Shown here piece after piece: positions 1-5,767 of a stretch of DNA of 5,823 bases (its first letter is position 1; each line of letters opens with the position of its first letter). The DNA is taken from contig NZ_JAFBEE010000040.1 in NCBI RefSeq assembly GCF_016908555.1, positions 1 through 5,823 of the forward strand, in the 5' to 3' direction. A program made the translations under genes and the position numbers. The notes under the pieces are model-generated. The model was not told the DNA's origin. It was given only the letters and a program-made list of their open reading frames with translations, and did no database searches. Source of the stretch: Alkaliphilus hydrothermalis. GTDB lineage: Bacteria > Bacillota > Clostridia > Peptostreptococcales > Natronincolaceae.

Positions 1-93
<93 letters not shown>

Positions 94-99
94 TTCTAG

Positions 100-130
100 A
101 AAAACTGTCTATATACGTAGACAGTTTTTC
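100..130 (+). terminator. Intrinsic terminator of the rRNA operon
   Basis: There is a perfect 12-bp inverted repeat (arms 100-111 and 118-129, six-base loop). The right arm ends in five T's followed by CTATT, so the T-run overlaps the base of the stem. It sits a few bases after the 5S rRNA end, as expected for an rRNA operon terminator. The matching A-run on the left means it could also work in the opposite direction. Confidence 0.93.
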
Positions 131-395
131 TATTATATAGAGAATTAGAATAATGATCAACCTTATTAAGGGTATATGTATTTAGGTATAGGCAACTTTA
201 AGCACATGCTTGGATTAGTCTATTTAAAATGTAAATAACACCATAATTTAAAAGACCGATAAATAATAAAAAATATTTAGAACCTAAAATTGCAGGATTT
301 TTTTAATAAAAGTAGAAAATATTATTAAGAGAAAAATACTTTGAGAATATGTCATTTTATTAATTCAATTAATTGAATGGAAAGGAAGTGATTTT
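131..395. other. AT-rich intergenic gap with no gene recognised
   Basis: No ORF with a convincing ribosome binding site, tRNA, riboswitch core or strong promoter was seen here. The only patterns noted are a GCAGGA followed by a T-run at 292-304, and a GTAGAAAATATTATTAA segment at 312-328 that loosely resembles a Spo0A box. Whatever promoter drives the small gene at 396 must lie here or be supplied by read-through past the rRNA terminator. A TTGAGA at 341-346 could be a -35 element but has only a poor -10 partner. Confidence 0.6.
382..388 (+). promoter_or_regulatory. Ribosome binding site fixing a GTG start
   Basis: AAGGAAG lies seven bases before the GTG at 396. This spacing is ideal for a Firmicute Shine-Dalgarno site and is the main reason for accepting a non-ATG start for the small gene that follows. 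The other nearby GTG at 389 opens a frame that stops after only eight codons. Confidence 0.75.
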
Positions 396-569
396 GTGGG
401 TAACAATAAAGTAATTAATTTAAAGAAATATAGAGAAACAAAGACAAGAATAAAAGAAACTGCTAGTATTGAAAACACTCAAAATCACTCTGAAGAAGAA
501 GAACGGATAAAAACTTTAGATTTATTTATGAAAGTAATAGCAACAATGTATAAAGAATCATATAAATAA
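396..569 (+). CDS. Small charged protein of unknown function (57 aa, GTG start)
   Basis: This is an unrecognised small gene. Reading from the GTG, the frame is open for 57 codons and ends at TAA 567-569. It starts with a basic stretch (KVINLKKYRETKTRIKE), passes through a short polar linker and a run of four glutamates at about residues 37-40, and ends in a likely amphipathic helix (IKTLDLFMKVIATMYKES). There is no signal peptide, membrane segment, cysteine or metal motif. The protein is rich in Lys and Glu and probably mostly helical and cytosolic. Evidence that it is real: a well-spaced AAGGAAG site, sensible amino-acid composition over its whole length, and a strong intrinsic terminator that begins 12 bases after the stop codon. 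It looks like a single-gene transcription unit just downstream of the rRNA operon. No function is proposed. Confidence 0.72.
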   Translation: MGNNKVINLKKYRETKTRIKETASIENTQNHSEEEERIKTLDLFMKVIATMYKESYK

Positions 570-581
570 AAAAATGTATAT

Positions 582-630
582 AAAAACCCTTGATTGTAGA
601 AAATAAAAAGCTACAATTAAGGGTTTTTTT
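582..630 (+). terminator. Intrinsic terminator after the 57-aa gene
   Basis: An 18-bp stem with one G-T wobble (arms 582-599 and 611-628) encloses an 11-base AT-rich loop, and the right arm runs into seven T's (624-630). It is one of the strongest terminator candidates in the window and ends transcription of the small gene at 396-569. Because the left arm begins with an A-run it may act in both directions, though no minus-strand gene is evident. Confidence 0.92.
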
Positions 631-849
631 CATGATTTATTAAAAACATGAGTTATATAATTCTTACAGAGCAGGAGAAAAAAGTAATAATAGTTTTGTT
701 ATGATTTATTTAATAATACATTTAAAGCAGTAGTTCTAATAAATAATTAGTCAATGAAAATGAATAAAGATATTAGGTTTTGATTATTCTATCATTATAT
801 GGGAATCTCAGCTAGATATTCTAATTGTGAATAAGGAAGGAAAATTGCT
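631..849. other. Intergenic region upstream of the 68-aa gene; promoter not resolved
   Basis: This AT-rich stretch follows a strong terminator, so it should contain the promoter of the 68-aa gene and possibly of the oxidoreductase operon. Partial matches exist, for example TTGATT at 780-785 and -10-like TTATAT at 795-800, but their spacing is wrong for a sigma-A promoter and no pair is convincing. No riboswitch, T-box or tRNA signature was seen. Confidence 0.5.
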
Positions 850-1056
850 ATGAAAAATGATCAGAACAGAATAATAAAAGACTTTCAACAATCCTATGAA
901 AAAGGATATAGATGTGTTTATTATGAGACAGACGAAAAAGACAAGCAGTTTACTGTATACTTAAAAAACTTTAGTACAGAAAATACTAAAGTTTTGAAGT
1001 GTAGTCAAGAAGAGGGGGCTCAATTAAAAAATTATATAAATGAAATATCGCAATAA
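850..1056 (+). CDS. Small protein of unknown function (68 aa), upstream of the oxidoreductase operon
   Basis: Not recognised as a named family. The ATG is preceded by AAGGAAGG (833-840) at a nine-base spacing, which supports both the gene and this start. The product is a soluble, charged protein without a signal peptide or membrane segment. By eye it suggests a helix (about residues 5-18), two strands (about 20-26 and 33-39, the first with VYY, the second with FTVYL) and a C-terminal helix (about 53-66), i.e. an alpha-beta-beta-alpha layout. Two cysteines (C22, C51) are not arranged as a metal site. The next gene begins 59 bases downstream and no terminator lies between, so co-transcription with the 2-oxoacid oxidoreductase genes is plausible. 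A role connected with that enzyme is a guess from position only. Confidence 0.78.
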   Translation: MKNDQNRIIKDFQQSYEKGYRCVYYETDEKDKQFTVYLKNFSTENTKVLKCSQEEGAQLKNYINEISQ

Positions 1057-1115
1057 AATTTATAATCTTTATTGTAATTGAGAATAGATAATACGCTTGT
1101 AAAGGAGGAACTTAT

Positions 1116-2108
1116 ATGCAGAAAGGTGCTTTACCCAGTAAAAATCAGTTTGGTTTTTTTGAGATACGCTTAGAAAGTATTGGTGGATTGGGGGCAAATG
1201 TAGCGGGTAAAATCATTGCTGAAGCTGGCGTAGTTGGAATGGGATTTAATGGATCTAACTTTGCTAGTTATGGTTCTGAAAAAAAAGGGACACCAGTTAG
1301 TTCGTATATCAGATATTGTGATGCGAATAAGCCAATTAGAATTAATAGTCCTGTAACTGAGCCTCATATTTTAGGTGTTTTTCATGAAAATCTTGCAGCT
1401 AGGTTACCAATAACTGCTGGTGTTAAATCAAATTCTACAGTGGTAATCAATACAGATAAATCACCTCAAGAAGCAAGAGAATACTTAAGGTTATCTGGTG
1501 GTAGTGTTATTACAGTAGATGCAATTAAAATCGCATATGAAGAAAAAGTTAGAATGAATGTTGTTATGATTGGTGCCATAACTAAGGCAATGGAATTTAT
1601 GGACAAAGAAGCGATGAGAGAAGCTATTAAAGAAACATTTGGTAAAAAGTATAAAAATCAGTTAGAAGCAAACTTAAGGGGTTTTGAGGCAGGTTATGAA
1701 AGGGTTGCAATAGACCAATTTGACGAGGACGGCAGATTTCCATTTATCCCTTTTAATGAAACAAAAAGTGAGTGGGGGTACGAAAATGCTCCAATTGGAG
1801 GAATAATCCTTGAGGCAGGAAGCAATGTAGTTAAGAATAATCAATCTAGTAGACAAGGAAAAATACCTTTATTCCATGAAGGTAGATGTATTCATTGTGG
1901 AATGTGTGAAACAACATGTCCAGATTACTGTTTTAAATTTGAACCAAAAGAGGACTCTAAAACAGGCAAAACACTTATGTTCAATATAGGGTTAGACTAT
2001 CAATATTGCAAAGGATGTCTTAGATGTGTGGATGTTTGTCCTGTAGAAGCTTTAACAGAAGAACTGGAAGCAGACCATGAAATAGAAAAAATGACTGCTA
2101 AGTTATAA
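1116..2108 (+). CDS. 2-oxoacid:ferredoxin oxidoreductase, fused gamma-delta subunit (330 aa)
   Basis: This chain supplies the gamma domain and the ferredoxin-like delta domain of a cytosolic oxidoreductase that converts a 2-oxoacid and CoA to acyl-CoA and CO2 while reducing ferredoxin. The gamma domain covers about residues 15-200 and opens with the family glycine motif IGGLGAN (22-28), followed by the GSEKKGTPVSSYIR segment (53-66) typical of this family. A linker with APIGG and GSN motifs resembles the start of delta subunits. The delta domain then has two complete CxxCxxCxxxCP motifs: Cys 258, 261, 264, 268 and Cys 298, 301, 304, 308, enough for two [4Fe-4S] clusters. Separate gamma and delta subunits are about 185 and 100 aa, so 330 aa fits a fusion with a longer linker. 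The start is supported by AAAGGAGG (1101-1108) seven bases upstream. The partner alpha-beta gene starts 16 bases after its stop, indicating one operon. Substrate cannot be read from this subunit. Confidence 0.93.
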   Translation: MQKGALPSKNQFGFFEIRLESIGGLGANVAGKIIAEAGVVGMGFNGSNFASYGSEKKGTPVSSYIRYCDANKPIRINSPVTEPHILGVFHENLAARLPITAGVKSNSTVVINTDKSPQEAREYLRLSGGSVITVDAIKIAYEEKVRMNVVMIGAITKAMEFMDKEAMREAIKETFGKKYKNQLEANLRGFEAGYERVAIDQFDEDGRFPFIPFNETKSEWGYENAPIGGIILEAGSNVVKNNQSSRQGKIPLFHEGRCIHCGMCETTCPDYCFKFEPKEDSKTGKTLMFNIGLDYQYCKGCLRCVDVCPVEALTEELEADHEIEKMTAKL

Positions 2109-2124
2109 TGGAAGGAGATAGGTT

Positions 2125-4404
2125 ATGAGAGAGCAGGAAACTGTCTTTAAGAACGGTAATGAAATGGCTGCCTTAGCTGCCACTCAGATGAACTTTCATG
2201 TTATGGGATATTTTCCTATAACGCCATCGACTGGTATACCAGAAGAATTAAGCGCTCACAAAGCTGAAGGACATCATGAAATTGTATTAATTCCCGCTGA
2301 CGGGGAACATGGAGCAGCAGGAATTTGTTATGGTGCTTCTTTAGGTGGAGGAAGAGTAATAAATGCGACATCAGCTAATGGATTACTATATGCTTTAGAA
2401 CAATTACCAGTACAGTCGGGGACCCGAGCTCCTATGATTCTAAATGTAGTAGCAAGGTCTGTATCAGGACCATTAGATATTAAGGGTGACCATAGTGACA
2501 TAATGTACACACTAAACGCTGGTTGGGTTATCCTTATGGCAAAAGATCCTCAAAGAGTCTATGATTTTAATATAATAAGTACCAAAGTAGCTGAACATCC
2601 AGATGTTATGCTTCCTGTAATTATTACGAGTGATGGATTCTTTACAAGTCATCAAAAAAGAAGAAATTATATTTTTAAAGAGAACCAGCATGTTCAAGAT
2701 TTTATTGGAGAATATAAACCAAAGTACACTGCCTTAGATCCGGAGAATCCAATAACCTTTGGACCCTATATGAATGAGCCTGACTTGATAAACAATAAAG
2801 TACAATTAAGCCGAGCAATGGACAAGGCTTATGAAGTATTACCAAAGGTAATGGAGGAGTATGGGCGATTAACTGGTAGATACTATAATCTTTTAGAAAC
2901 TTATAAAATGGAAGATGCCGAGGCCTGTTTATTCATACTCAACTCATCATTTGATACAGCTACAGAAGCAGTGGATATATTAAGAGAACAAGGTAAAAAA
3001 GTAGGGGTAGTATCAGCTAATGTTATTAGACCTTGGCCTAAAAATGAAATCCAGAAGGCATTTAAAAATGTAAAAGGCCTTTGTGTTGCTGATCGTCAAG
3101 AAAGCTATGGTGCAAAAGCAGGTAATATGAGTATTGAGATTCGTGCAACCCTTAAAGATGATCCAGATAATAAAACTCAAATATTTAGTAGGATTTATGG
3201 AGTCGGTGGTAAAGAGTTTTATGTAGATGACGCCATTCAACTATTAGAAGAAGCATTACAGGTAACTAAAGATGGTAAAGTAGAAAAGGAATTTGACTAC
3301 ATAGGTGCTTATGAAGGTAACAAGCATTATGAACCCAAAAAATACGTAGAGAATGTTGTAAGTGATTATTTTGAAAATAACTTAACTGTAGAAAAAGATG
3401 AAAAAACAAATACTTTAAATGTTAAGGGTGTTAATACAAGAAGTTTAACTGTAATGCCAAAGAGGATTTCTCCAGGACATCAAGCTTGTCCTGGGTGTGG
3501 TATATTTCCAAATCTAAACCTATTAACAAAGGGACTGAAGGGATATGTAGTTTTCTTATTTCATACAGGCTGTGGGATGGTAGTAACAACGGCTTTCCCA
3601 AATACAGCTTTTAGAACAACCTATATACATAACCTTTTCCAAAATGGGGCAGCTACTTTAAGTGGAGTAGTTGAGATGTTTCATGAAAAACAAAGACGTG
3701 GTGAGTTAGATCCAAATTTAGAAATTACTTTTGTAATGGTCAGTGGTGATGGGGGTATGGATATAGGAATGGGACCTGCCATAGGAACAGCCTTGAGAAA
3801 CCATAACATGATTATATTTGAGTATGATAATGGAGGATACATGAATACTGGATACCAGCTTTCTTACACAACTCCCCACTTGGCAGAAAGCAAGACATCT
3901 ATTGTTGGTCCTGCATTTGATGGTAAGAGTACCTTCCAAAAACATGGGGGAAGAAGTACATTCCACAAAGATACACCAATGATTATGGCAGGAACTCATA
4001 TACCTTATGTTGCAACTGTTGCTGAATCACATCCTGTCGATTATGTCAAAAAGGCGGCTAAAGCTCAATATGTAGCCCAGAAAGAAGGATTAGCATATAT
4101 CAAGGCCATATCAGCCTGTCCTCTAAACTGGAAAAGCCCACCAGAAGAACAAAGAAGTGTAATTGGTACAGCAGTAGAAAGTTGTTACTTCCCTTTATTT
4201 GAAATATATCATGGTATCACTAAGATAACTTATGACCCTGAAAAAGCTCAAAAGAAAATGCCTGTATCTAAGTTCTTTGAAAGATTAGGCGTTACTAAGC
4301 ACTTACTCAAAGCAAATCATAAAGACCAACTTGATAGCATACAAAATGAAGTAGATAGAAGATGGAATAGGCTAAAAGCTTATGATGAGCATCCATTATT
4401 ATAA
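2125..4404 (+). CDS. 2-oxoacid:ferredoxin oxidoreductase, fused alpha-beta subunit, thiamine pyrophosphate-dependent (759 aa)
   Basis: This is the catalytic chain. The alpha part has the pyrimidine-binding domain (about 1-235) with YFPITPST (29-36), DGEHGAAG around E61, which is expected to contact the thiamine aminopyrimidine, and R111 before GDHSD (121-125). Domain II follows at about 266-385, including RPWP. After a linker, the beta part begins near 445: CPGC (C455, C458), C483 and C665 match the four ligands of the proximal [4Fe-4S] cluster. The TPP/Mg motif runs from GDG (541-543) to DNGGYMNTG (568-576). T33 and R111 appear to match the pyruvate-contacting Thr and Arg of Desulfovibrio africanus pyruvate:ferredoxin oxidoreductase, so pyruvate is a reasonable first guess, but other 2-oxoacids are possible. 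Separate alpha and beta subunits total about 700 aa, so the fusion is full length. AGGAG (2113-2117) precedes the ATG by seven bases. It needs the gamma-delta chain encoded just upstream. Confidence 0.93.
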   Translation: MREQETVFKNGNEMAALAATQMNFHVMGYFPITPSTGIPEELSAHKAEGHHEIVLIPADGEHGAAGICYGASLGGGRVINATSANGLLYALEQLPVQSGTRAPMILNVVARSVSGPLDIKGDHSDIMYTLNAGWVILMAKDPQRVYDFNIISTKVAEHPDVMLPVIITSDGFFTSHQKRRNYIFKENQHVQDFIGEYKPKYTALDPENPITFGPYMNEPDLINNKVQLSRAMDKAYEVLPKVMEEYGRLTGRYYNLLETYKMEDAEACLFILNSSFDTATEAVDILREQGKKVGVVSANVIRPWPKNEIQKAFKNVKGLCVADRQESYGAKAGNMSIEIRATLKDDPDNKTQIFSRIYGVGGKEFYVDDAIQLLEEALQVTKDGKVEKEFDYIGAYEGNKHYEPKKYVENVVSDYFENNLTVEKDEKTNTLNVKGVNTRSLTVMPKRISPGHQACPGCGIFPNLNLLTKGLKGYVVFLFHTGCGMVVTTAFPNTAFRTTYIHNLFQNGAATLSGVVEMFHEKQRRGELDPNLEITFVMVSGDGGMDIGMGPAIGTALRNHNMIIFEYDNGGYMNTGYQLSYTTPHLAESKTSIVGPAFDGKSTFQKHGGRSTFHKDTPMIMAGTHIPYVATVAESHPVDYVKKAAKAQYVAQKEGLAYIKAISACPLNWKSPPEEQRSVIGTAVESCYFPLFEIYHGITKITYDPEKAQKKMPVSKFFERLGVTKHLLKANHKDQLDSIQNEVDRRWNRLKAYDEHPLL

Positions 4405-4464
4405 TCACTTCAAATAAAGCTTTAAAAGATATATCTAGATAAATCAAATGTAGTAAGTTCAATA

Positions 4465-4497
4465 AAAGGAAATCCTATGAAAAGGGTTTCCTTTCTT
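4465..4497 (+). terminator. Intrinsic terminator of the oxidoreductase operon
   Basis: An 11-bp stem with one G-T wobble (arms 4465-4475 and 4484-4494) encloses an eight-base loop, and the right arm ends in a T-rich CCTTTCTT tract. It lies about 60 bases after the alpha-beta stop codon and separates the operon from the DUF4438 gene. The T-tract is interrupted by C's, so termination may be incomplete. Confidence 0.75.
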
Positions 4498-4524
4498 AAA
4501 TGTAAATTAATAAAAATAAGTTAA

Positions 4525-4553
4525 ACAAGGAAGGACTTTCTTTGTGGTATATA
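4525..4553 (+). promoter_or_regulatory. Candidate promoter/operator region of the DUF4438 gene
   Basis: An 8-bp imperfect inverted repeat (ACAAGGAA 4525-4532 and TTCTTTGT 4538-4545, one G-T pair) lies directly against an extended -10-like TGGTATATA (4545-4553). No good -35 is seen. If the -10 is real, transcription would start near 4560 and the inverted repeat would sit in the -35 zone as a possible operator. If transcription starts further upstream, the repeat would instead form an RNA hairpin in the leader. The terminator at 4465-4497 implies that some promoter must exist here. Confidence 0.35.
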
Positions 4554-4579
4554 GAAAATTTATGTATTGAAGCATAAAT

Positions 4580-4586
4580 GGGAGGG
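4580..4586 (+). promoter_or_regulatory. Ribosome binding site deciding the DUF4438 start
   Basis: GGGAGGG ends six bases before the ATG at 4593. The in-frame ATG at 4578 overlaps this site and has no Shine-Dalgarno sequence of its own at a suitable distance, so 4593 is preferred as the start and the longer version would add five residues (MGGIK) that are really the ribosome binding site read as protein. Confidence 0.8.
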
Positions 4587-4592
4587 ATTAAA

Positions 4593-5459
4593 ATGAAAAC
4601 AAATAGAAGTTTATTAGTAATTCAATCTGTACAAGGTAAAATACATAGTCCTAGAGCTGGAAAAAATCCTTATCGTATAAATAGAAATGGAATGCCTCAG
4701 ATATTACCAGCAACTGGAGGAATAACATACAATGTTCAGATAGGAGACACTTGTATGGGTTGGGTTGGTGATCATGTAGAACCGGGTGTAAGTATTCAGA
4801 GTGAAAATGATGCTGAAAATATAGCACTAAACCTGTTGGCATGTATAGGAAACGAAGCAAGGGTAATAACAGGGGATGCTAAGGGAGCAAAGGGATTTGT
4901 GACTGGAAAACATGGTGGAATTGATCACGTTCTCATTTATTTTAAAAAGAGTGACCTTGAAAAGATGGCAATTAATGATACTATCCTGATCAAAGCACAG
5001 GGGCAAGGACTAGAAATCGTTAGTCATGAAGATATTAAATGTATGAATATTGATCCAGAATTATTTGAAAAGCTAGGAATAACAGTAGATAATGAAGGAA
5101 TTTTAGAAATTCCTATCGTAACTGAAGTTCCAGCATATTTAATGGGATCAGGTATTGGCTCTCCTACAGCTTTTTCTGGAGATTATGATATAATGACAGG
5201 TGATTCAGAGGCAAATAAAGAGTTTGGTATAGACAAACTAAGATTTGGAGATATTGTTTTATTAAGAGATTGTGATAACACATTTGGACGTGAGTACTTA
5301 AAAGGAGCAGTATCAGTTGGAGTGGTGGTTCATAGTGACTGTATTAAATCAGGACATGGGCCAGGGGTAACTGTTATTATGTCAAGCAAAACTACAAAGA
5401 TAAAAGGGGTTAAGGATTCAAATGCTAACATAGCTAATTATTTAAGTGTCCAAGATTAG
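4593..5459 (+). CDS. DUF4438-type protein of unknown function (288 aa)
   Basis: The sequence resembles the DUF4438 family, small soluble proteins of unknown function found in Thermotoga and various anaerobes. This match is recalled from family features and was not searched. Recognisable stretches are PATGGITYNVQIGD (39-52), GWVGDHVEPGVS (56-67), TGDAKGAKGFVTGKHGG (93-109) and, near the C-terminus, HSDCIKSGHGPGVTV (247-260). The concentration of Gly, His and Asp in these motifs hints at a ligand-binding or catalytic site, but no mechanism is known to me. There is no signal peptide or membrane segment. Length is normal for the family, and no frameshift or truncation is seen. It is preceded by a terminator and followed by a stretch without genes, so it is probably transcribed alone. 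Its position after a 2-oxoacid oxidoreductase suggests a metabolic context only weakly. Confidence 0.82.
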   Translation: MKTNRSLLVIQSVQGKIHSPRAGKNPYRINRNGMPQILPATGGITYNVQIGDTCMGWVGDHVEPGVSIQSENDAENIALNLLACIGNEARVITGDAKGAKGFVTGKHGGIDHVLIYFKKSDLEKMAINDTILIKAQGQGLEIVSHEDIKCMNIDPELFEKLGITVDNEGILEIPIVTEVPAYLMGSGIGSPTAFSGDYDIMTGDSEANKEFGIDKLRFGDIVLLRDCDNTFGREYLKGAVSVGVVVHSDCIKSGHGPGVTVIMSSKTTKIKGVKDSNANIANYLSVQD

Positions 5460-5710
5460 CTATAGGTCTTAAATTCTTTTCTAATATAAAATAGTATAAT
5501 TAAAGTTTAATTTATTATTTTAACAAAGCGAGATGAGGGCATTATACCTTTACAAATCGACTGAGGGTATAGTGCCTTATAAATGTGTGAGAATGAAATT
5601 TTTAAAGAACTAAATAAACTAAGGAACTTTTATATATTATGTATAAAACAAATGAATTAATACAATAATACAGTATAGAATAAGATGTTTACAAAACCAC
5701 TTAGATTAAA
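5460..5710. other. Gene-free AT-rich region
   Basis: No ORF with a ribosome binding site is apparent on either strand. It contains a perfect TATAAT at 5495-5500 without a good -35, a hairpin at 5536-5578, and otherwise AT-rich sequence leading into the promoter at 5734. No classical terminator with a T-run follows the DUF4438 gene, so the hairpin may serve that role or transcription may run on toward the next operon. Confidence 0.55.
5536..5578 (+). other. Stem-loop of unknown role
   Basis: Arms 5536-5549 (AGGGCATTATACCT) and 5565-5578 (GGGTATAGTGCCTT) pair over 14 bp with three G-T wobbles around a 15-base loop. There is no T-run after it on either strand, which argues against a standard intrinsic terminator. 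It could still end or stabilise the DUF4438 transcript, or be part of an unrecognised RNA. The G-T wobbles pair as G-U in plus-strand RNA but would be A-C mismatches in minus-strand RNA, so any RNA function would be on the plus strand. Confidence 0.55.
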
Positions 5711-5762
5711 TCTATTAATTTTTTAAATGAGTGTTGACATAATACCCATAAGGTGTTATGAT
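5711..5762 (+). promoter_or_regulatory. Strong sigma-A promoter, probably of an rRNA operon
   Basis: A perfect -35 TTGACA (5734-5739) is separated by exactly 17 bases from a near-perfect -10 TATGAT (5757-5762). The 20 bases before it (about 5711-5730) are almost entirely A and T, as in an UP element. Such a strong promoter is typical of rRNA and tRNA operons. Transcription should begin near 5768-5769. The downstream boxA-like leader supports an rRNA operon, whose 16S gene would lie beyond the right edge. Confidence 0.85.
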
Positions 5763-5767
5763 GTATA

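Noticed and set aside
736..750. CTAAT/ATTAG inverted repeat upstream of the 68-aa gene
   Set aside because: Only five A/T-rich pairs; too weak to call a structure or an operator.
1061..1092. TATAAT (1061-1066) and GATAAT (1087-1092) as a promoter for the gamma-delta gene
   Set aside because: Neither has a recognisable -35 at 16-18 bases, and such hexamers are common in AT-rich sequence.
1170..1367. Minus-strand open frame of 65 codons inside the gamma-delta gene
   Set aside because: It lies wholly within a strongly supported gene, has no ribosome binding site or recognisable protein features, and reflects the codon pattern of the opposite strand. The same applies to minus-strand frames at 1674-1856, 2328-2510, 2512-2697, 3013-3240, 3718-3999 and 4651-4860.
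1116..4404. Reading the pair as indolepyruvate:ferredoxin oxidoreductase (IorA/IorB)
   Set aside because: IorA carries its ferredoxin domain at the C-terminus of the TPP chain. Here the ferredoxin domain is fused to gamma and the alpha-beta chain has domain II and four separate cluster cysteines, which fits the pyruvate/2-oxoacid type instead.
4578..4592. Earlier in-frame ATG for the DUF4438 gene (adds MGGIK)
   Set aside because: The extra codons are the GGGAGGG ribosome binding site itself, and the upstream ATG has no suitable site of its own.
5498..5512. AATTAAA-G-TTTAATT palindrome after the DUF4438 gene
   Set aside because: With a one-base centre it cannot form a proper hairpin, and pure A/T palindromes of this size are expected by chance here.
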